This document shows positions 59,842 to 64,000 of a stretch of DNA of 64,000 nt, piece after piece. The stretch lies in NCBI GenBank assembly GCA_002315555.1, contig DCHF01000026.1, positions 1-64,000 of the forward strand, given 5' to 3'. Origin of the DNA: Lachnospiraceae bacterium UBA1759. GTDB lineage: Bacteria > Bacillota > Clostridia > Lachnospirales > Lachnospiraceae. Position 1 is the stretch's first letter; every line of letters starts with the position of its first letter. The notes beneath the pieces are model-generated. The model ran no database searches. It had not been told where the DNA came from and saw only the letters and a list, made by a program, of their open reading frames with translations. A program made the translations under genes and the position numbers.

Positions 59842-61062
59842 ATGGCAATTTCTCCCATCATGAGCAAAGCATTTTCCTGCAAGCGCGATGATCTCACCAT
59901 TCGCGGCTACGAGTATCGGAAGACCGGTTCCGGCACGGCTGAAAACAAGCAGCCGGCAGTCATTTTCTGTCACGGTTTCCTGGGCAATCAGTCCGGTGAA
60001 GCCAAGCATGCGCGCTATTTTGCCAAGCAGGGCTATGCGGCATATACCTTTGATTTTAACGGCGGCGGCATCGGCAGTAAGAGCTCCGGTCTGTTTGAAA
60101 ACATGTCCGTTATGACCGAGGTCGAGGACCTGAAGCAGGTCATCAAATATGTGCAGTCCCGCCCGTATGTTGATGCGGAACGCATCATTCTGCATGGCGG
60201 TTCCCAGGGCGGCTTTGTTTCCGGTATCACGGCAGCGCAGCTCGGCGATGAGATCTGGAAGCTGATCATGCTGTATCCGGCGCGCTGCATTCCGGACGAT
60301 GCCCGCAGCGGTAAGATGCTCGGTTTTGAATTCGACCCGGAAAACATTCCGGAGCGTATTCCGTGGAATCTTATGAAGATGGGCCGCTGTTATCCGGCCT
60401 GCGTCATCGACAAGGATCCGTACGAGCTTCTGGCAGGCTATTCCGGCCCCACGCTGATCGTGCACGGTACCGATGACAAGATCGTCAATGTGGAGTATTC
60501 CAAAAAGATGATGGAACGCTATATTGCCGACCGTAAAAAGGCAGCCGGAAGCGATGCACCCATCCGTGATCTGGATCTGGTGCTCATCGAAGGCGCCGGT
60601 CACGGTTATAATCATGAACAGGACGAAGTATGTCTTGCGGCCATTCAGGAATTTATCGAGGAACGTACCAAGATTCTGGAGGTCGATGTCCGTCTTACCG
60701 GAGTGGAAAAGAACTTTGACAAAAAGACCGGTGTGTTCAAACAGCGCCTCCCCTTTGACGGGACCGCGGAGACCGCATATTTCAAGGGAACGATCGCCCC
60801 GGGAGCTGCCGATGACCAGCAGTACAAGGGTACGTATTGCATCTCCTGCCGCGCGGATTATGTGATCGAGGGCACCGACTATACCGGCGCACCCTGCAAG
60901 GTCCATGTGGTCAACGCAAAGAAGGGCAAAGAGAACTGGAAGCCCACCCTTGAAACGGACAGCGCAGCCCTTTCCTTTGTCAACGGTGCCGATTGCCGCA
61001 CGGTCTTTGAAGGCCGGGAGCAGGGCCCCATCATCCGTATTTACACCAGGATCGAGGAGTAA
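59842..61062 (+). CDS. Alpha/beta hydrolase with DUF3237-like C-terminal domain
   Basis: A 406-residue protein. Residues about 15-275 are an alpha/beta hydrolase: F-C-H-G-F-L-G oxyanion turn, nucleophile Ser121 in H-G-G-S-Q-G-G-F, acid in G-T-D-D-K-I-V and His in G-A-G-H-G-Y. Residues about 285-405 match the shape of DUF3237 (F-K-G-T-I-A-P-G-A-A-D-D-Q and a run of beta strands). The first part is probably an esterase of the feruloyl or acetyl type; the second part's role is unknown. The ATG has AAAGGACA 6 nt upstream. Confidence 0.78.
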   Translation: MAISPIMSKAFSCKRDDLTIRGYEYRKTGSGTAENKQPAVIFCHGFLGNQSGEAKHARYFAKQGYAAYTFDFNGGGIGSKSSGLFENMSVMTEVEDLKQVIKYVQSRPYVDAERIILHGGSQGGFVSGITAAQLGDEIWKLIMLYPARCIPDDARSGKMLGFEFDPENIPERIPWNLMKMGRCYPACVIDKDPYELLAGYSGPTLIVHGTDDKIVNVEYSKKMMERYIADRKKAAGSDAPIRDLDLVLIEGAGHGYNHEQDEVCLAAIQEFIEERTKILEVDVRLTGVEKNFDKKTGVFKQRLPFDGTAETAYFKGTIAPGAADDQQYKGTYCISCRADYVIEGTDYTGAPCKVHVVNAKKGKENWKPTLETDSAALSFVNGADCRTVFEGREQGPIIRIYTRIEE

Positions 61063-61065
61063 CCG

Positions 61066-63429
61066 ATGCCGGGACCGATGAATGGCGGAAATCCCCGCGG
61101 ATTTCTGACGGAAGAAGAAAAGAAAAATGTACCGAAGGTGACGAAGGAACTGCTCCTTCGCATCGGCGGCTATCTGAAGCCCTACTGGCCGCAGTTCCTT
61201 CTCGTCTTTGTGACGATCCTTCTTTCCGCGACCGTCGGCCTTCTGCCGTCGATCATCACCGGAAAGATCGTGGACCAGGCCCTGGCGGGCAAGGATCTTC
61301 AGCTCCTGGTGAAGCTTCTCATCATGGCGTTCCTTGCGCTTATGGCGAGCCAGGTGATCGGCATTCTGGAGAGCTACATCAACGCCTGGATCTCCCAGCG
61401 TATCATATACGACATGAAGAATCAGATGTATCACCATCTGCAGTACATGCCGCATGCGTTTTTTACCACGGAGAAGCAGGGCGATATCATCACCCGCATG
61501 AACACCGACATCAGCGGTGTGAGTTCGGTCATCAGCGGTACACTGACCAAGATCGTCTCCAACACAGCTACGGTCGTCACTACACTGATTGCGCTGTTCA
61601 CTATGAACTGGCAGCTTGCGATCGTGGGCATCGTGGTCATACCGCTTCTCATCCTGCCCACTAAATCCGCCGGTAAGCAGCGCTACAAGCTGCTTTCCGA
61701 GAGCCAAAAAAAGAGCGATGAAATGAACCAGCTGATCAATGAGACCCTGTCCGTCAGCGGTTCCATGCTGGTCAAGCTTTTCACACGCGAAGAAAAGGAA
61801 TACGAACGCTTTGTCAAAGTCAATGACGAGGTCACCGCATATGCACTGAAGGAACAGCGCAGCGGCCGATGGTTCTCCGTCATCATGGGGATGTTCACGC
61901 AGATCGGCCCGTTACTCATCTACTTTGCCGGCGGTCTGTTCATCATCAAAAACTTTGGTCCGGCACTGACCATCGGTACCATCACCGCGACGGTCGCGCT
62001 CATTAACCGCCTGTATCGCCCGGTGGAATCACTTTTGAATATCCAGGTGGATTTCACCCGTTCGCTGGCGCTGTTCACCCGTATCTTTGATTACTTTGAC
62101 CGGAAGAATACCATCGTTTCTCCGGAGAATGGCAGGATGCCGGATGTGGAAGAGCAGGCCATTGAGTATGATCATGTGGCGTTCGGTTATGAAGAGGGCA
62201 ATCTGATCCTGACTGATGTGAACTTCACGGTACCCGGCGGAAAGATGTTTGCCATCGTCGGTCCGTCCGGTTCCGGTAAATCCACGGTGGTAAATCTGAT
62301 CCCGCGTCTTTACGATGTGTGTGGCGGCGCAGTGCGTATTGCCGGTACGGATGTCCGCGATTTTGACCTGACGTGGCTGCGCGCGAACATCGGCGTGGTG
62401 ACGCAGGAGACCTACCTGTTCAATGGAACGATCATGGAGAATCTGCTTTACGCACGCGAGGACGCCACACCCGAAGAGGTGGAGGCGGCCTGCAAGGCGG
62501 CAAGCATCCACGATTTTATCATGGCCCAGCCCGATGGTTACAATACGCAGGTCGGTAACCGGGGCCTGAAGCTTTCCGGCGGTGAGAAGCAGCGCATCTC
62601 CATCGCCCGTGTGATCCTGAAGGATCCCAAGATTCTGATCCTGGACGAGGCAACGTCCGCGCTGGATTCCATCTCCGAGAGCGCCATTCAGGACGCGCTG
62701 GAGACGATGATGCAGGGACGCACCAGTCTCGTCATCGCACACCGGCTGTCCACGATTTTGAAGGCCGACCGTATTCTGGTCGTCAAGGGCGGCGTGATCG
62801 CCGAGCAGGGCTCGCATGATGAGCTCCTCGCAAAGAACGGTATCTACCGCGAGCTTTACGAGACACAGTTCCGCACGGCCATCGATTACGAAGCGGAGCA
62901 CGGCGGACCGGAGCATGGCCTCAGTGTGGAGCTTCAGACACTTTCTACGGACTATGAGGTGCGCCGGATCACAGAGGAGGACATCACCGATGTGTACCGT
63001 CTGTGCCGTGAAAACCGACGCTATTATCGCTACATGCATGTGAAGCCGTCGCTTCGTAATCTGACGGAAGTAATTACGATGCTTCCGGACGGCAAGGGCA
63101 TGGAGGACAAATATTTTGTGGGATTCTACGGAAGCGATAATAAGCTTGTGGCGATCCTGGACCTGATCACCGGTTATCCGGAATCGGATGATGCCTGGAT
63201 CGGCTGGTTCATGGTCGATGCCAAGCTGCAGGGGCAGGGCATCGGTTCGCAGATCTTTGCCGATATCCGCGCTTCTTTGAAAGCGCAGGGCTTTGATTAT
63301 CTGCAGCTTGCGGTCGTGAAGGAAAATACGGAAGCCCGCGCGTTTTGGGAAAAACAGGGCTTCCTGAGCACCGGGAAAGAGACCGATACCGGAAACTACA
63401 TCGCCGAGACCTTTGAAAGGAGTCTGTAA
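61066..63429 (+). CDS. ABC exporter fused to a GNAT acetyltransferase
   Basis: A 787-residue fusion. Six-helix ABC exporter domain (about 35-330), then the ATPase with Walker A G-P-S-G-S-G-K-S-T (399-407), Q-loop T-Q-E-T-Y, signature L-S-G-G-E-K-Q-R (503-510) and Walker B I-L-I-L-D-E-A-T. A GNAT domain (about 630-787) follows, with Q-G-Q-G-I-G-S-Q-I as the acetyl-CoA loop. The reading frame is continuous with no internal start or ribosome site at the junction. Such proteins usually export peptides or drugs as dimers; the added domain may acetylate the cargo or be a resistance module. It follows the esterase gene by 3 nt. Confidence 0.88.
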   Translation: MPGPMNGGNPRGFLTEEEKKNVPKVTKELLLRIGGYLKPYWPQFLLVFVTILLSATVGLLPSIITGKIVDQALAGKDLQLLVKLLIMAFLALMASQVIGILESYINAWISQRIIYDMKNQMYHHLQYMPHAFFTTEKQGDIITRMNTDISGVSSVISGTLTKIVSNTATVVTTLIALFTMNWQLAIVGIVVIPLLILPTKSAGKQRYKLLSESQKKSDEMNQLINETLSVSGSMLVKLFTREEKEYERFVKVNDEVTAYALKEQRSGRWFSVIMGMFTQIGPLLIYFAGGLFIIKNFGPALTIGTITATVALINRLYRPVESLLNIQVDFTRSLALFTRIFDYFDRKNTIVSPENGRMPDVEEQAIEYDHVAFGYEEGNLILTDVNFTVPGGKMFAIVGPSGSGKSTVVNLIPRLYDVCGGAVRIAGTDVRDFDLTWLRANIGVVTQETYLFNGTIMENLLYAREDATPEEVEAACKAASIHDFIMAQPDGYNTQVGNRGLKLSGGEKQRISIARVILKDPKILILDEATSALDSISESAIQDALETMMQGRTSLVIAHRLSTILKADRILVVKGGVIAEQGSHDELLAKNGIYRELYETQFRTAIDYEAEHGGPEHGLSVELQTLSTDYEVRRITEEDITDVYRLCRENRRYYRYMHVKPSLRNLTEVITMLPDGKGMEDKYFVGFYGSDNKLVAILDLITGYPESDDAWIGWFMVDAKLQGQGIGSQIFADIRASLKAQGFDYLQLAVVKENTEARAFWEKQGFLSTGKETDTGNYIAETFERSL

Positions 63430-63431
63430 AT

Positions 63432-63854
63432 ATGTATCAGAAACTGAAGAATAAGGGCATCCATCATGTGTGCCTTCGTGTGCCGGATCTGGAAGCGACC
63501 CGAAAATTCTATACGGAAGCCTTTGATGCGACCGTGGTTTGTGAGTGGGGCCGTGACGAGAACAATGATCATGCATATATCATGGACCTCGGCGTGGGCG
63601 ATTTTCTGGAGATCTTCGGCGACAGCCGCGATACCTGGACCATGGGAAGCTGGCAGCATGTGGCAATCTGGACCGATGACATCGAGGCTGCCTATGAGCG
63701 CGCGCTTCAGGCAGGCGGAAAGGAAAGTATGCGTCCGGCGGTTTCGCACATTCCGACGCGCGAGGGCGACCTTGTACACATGAAATTCGCGTTCATCGAT
63801 GCGCCCGGCGGAGAGGTCGTGGAACTGATCCAGGACATCGGTCCGGAGGAGTAA
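63432..63854 (+). CDS. VOC/glyoxalase superfamily protein
   Basis: A 140-residue metal-dependent protein of the vicinal-oxygen-chelate fold. The start I-H-H-V-C-L-R-V-P-D-L and the end G-G-E-V-V-E-L-I-Q give two of the metal ligands; W-Q-H-V-A-I-W-T-D-D gives the next. It could be a glyoxalase-type or resistance enzyme. It starts 2 nt after the ABC-GNAT stop and is probably cotranscribed. Confidence 0.85.
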   Translation: MYQKLKNKGIHHVCLRVPDLEATRKFYTEAFDATVVCEWGRDENNDHAYIMDLGVGDFLEIFGDSRDTWTMGSWQHVAIWTDDIEAAYERALQAGGKESMRPAVSHIPTREGDLVHMKFAFIDAPGGEVVELIQDIGPEE

Positions 63855-63896
63855 TCCATTCCGGGAGACTAAATAATAAGAGACAATTACCTCATG

Positions 63897-63938
63897 AAAA
63901 ACTCCCTGATTACGGCCGGTAATCGGGGAGTTTTTGTT
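63897..63938 (+). terminator. Rho-independent terminator
   Basis: AAAAACTCCC and GGGGAGTTTTT, with TGATTAC/GTAATC inside, form a strong stem closing the rightward operon. A T-run follows. Confidence 0.88.
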
Positions 63939-63992
63939 TGACTTGGAGTGAACTCTATGTTATAGTATGAACATTGAGTTGGAGTGAACTCC
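63938..63992 (+). promoter_or_regulatory. MerR-type promoter with repeated palindrome
   Basis: TTGACT (63938-63943) and TAGTAT (63963-63968) are 19 nt apart, the long spacer typical of MerR-regulated promoters, with the dyad GGAGTGAACTCT in the spacer. A second copy, GGAGTGAACTCC, is at 63981-63992, and an ATG lies at 63993, right at the window edge. The gene it controls is probably a MerR regulator or its target; only the first codons are visible. Confidence 0.65.
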
Positions 63993-64000
63993 ATGTTTGC

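Overview
The window looks like a chromosome segment of an anaerobic Gram-positive gut or rumen bacterium of the Clostridia, most probably a Lachnospiraceae. The signs are strong AGGAGG-type ribosome sites, a Tn4451/TnX-type large serine recombinase followed by a CD1845-like membrane protein, cytoplasmic glycosidases paired with GPH symporters, and a beta-glucosidase with the reversed domain order known from Butyrivibrio and Ruminococcus. The taxonomy is an inference. I recognise no rRNA, tRNA or CRISPR array.

Positions 1 to about 15,500 form an AT-richer accessory region. It opens with a run of hairpins that may be an undescribed structured RNA (1-245), then a tandem-HTH protein and a small hypothetical protein. 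Next comes a leftward block of lipoproteins and tiny single-pass membrane proteins (1185-5201) and a leftward three-gene signalling unit: a 7-TM kinase-like sensor, a histidine kinase and a LuxR-type regulator (5335-8611). A second copy of the first lipoprotein (8882-9601) lies between two near-identical repeats of about 107 bp. The recombinase (10448-12841) has a six-fold repeated charged tail. A lipoprotein/LysR pair and a frameshifted lipoprotein finish this region. Degraded fragments and duplications indicate repeated insertion and loss.

From about 15,550 the base composition shifts to GC-richer and genes are packed into operons. Region 16.9-25.3 kb is a rhamnoside/glucoside locus (GH3, GH78, GPH symporter, divergent AraC regulator with three direct repeats between them). 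At 25.2-27.9 kb is an OmpR-type two-component system. At 28-32.7 kb lie a flavodoxin-Sel1 fusion, an RNA uracil methyltransferase with an Arg/Gly tail, and an S9 peptidase. At 32.8-36.5 kb a GPH symporter and a cytoplasmic GH9 enzyme form a second sugar unit. From 36.8 to 50.7 kb there are housekeeping and salvage genes: a zinc-ribbon/TPM membrane pair, Nudix enzymes, an Fe-S aldo/keto reductase, peptidase T, an rRNA methyltransferase, a band-7 protein, cyclophilin, an SDR pair, DUF554, an inositol-phosphatase-like enzyme, a PfkB kinase and an acetyltransferase.

Region 50.8-63.9 kb is a rightward run that may handle decorated plant oligosaccharides: an MFS carrier, a CE15-like esterase, a SASA-type acetylesterase, a URO-D-like protein, a sugar isomerase/epimerase, a GH30 and an alpha/beta hydrolase fused to a DUF3237-like domain. 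It also carries an amidase-fold lipoprotein that has lost its catalytic residues, an ABC exporter fused to a GNAT acetyltransferase, and a VOC protein. The window ends in a MerR-type promoter.
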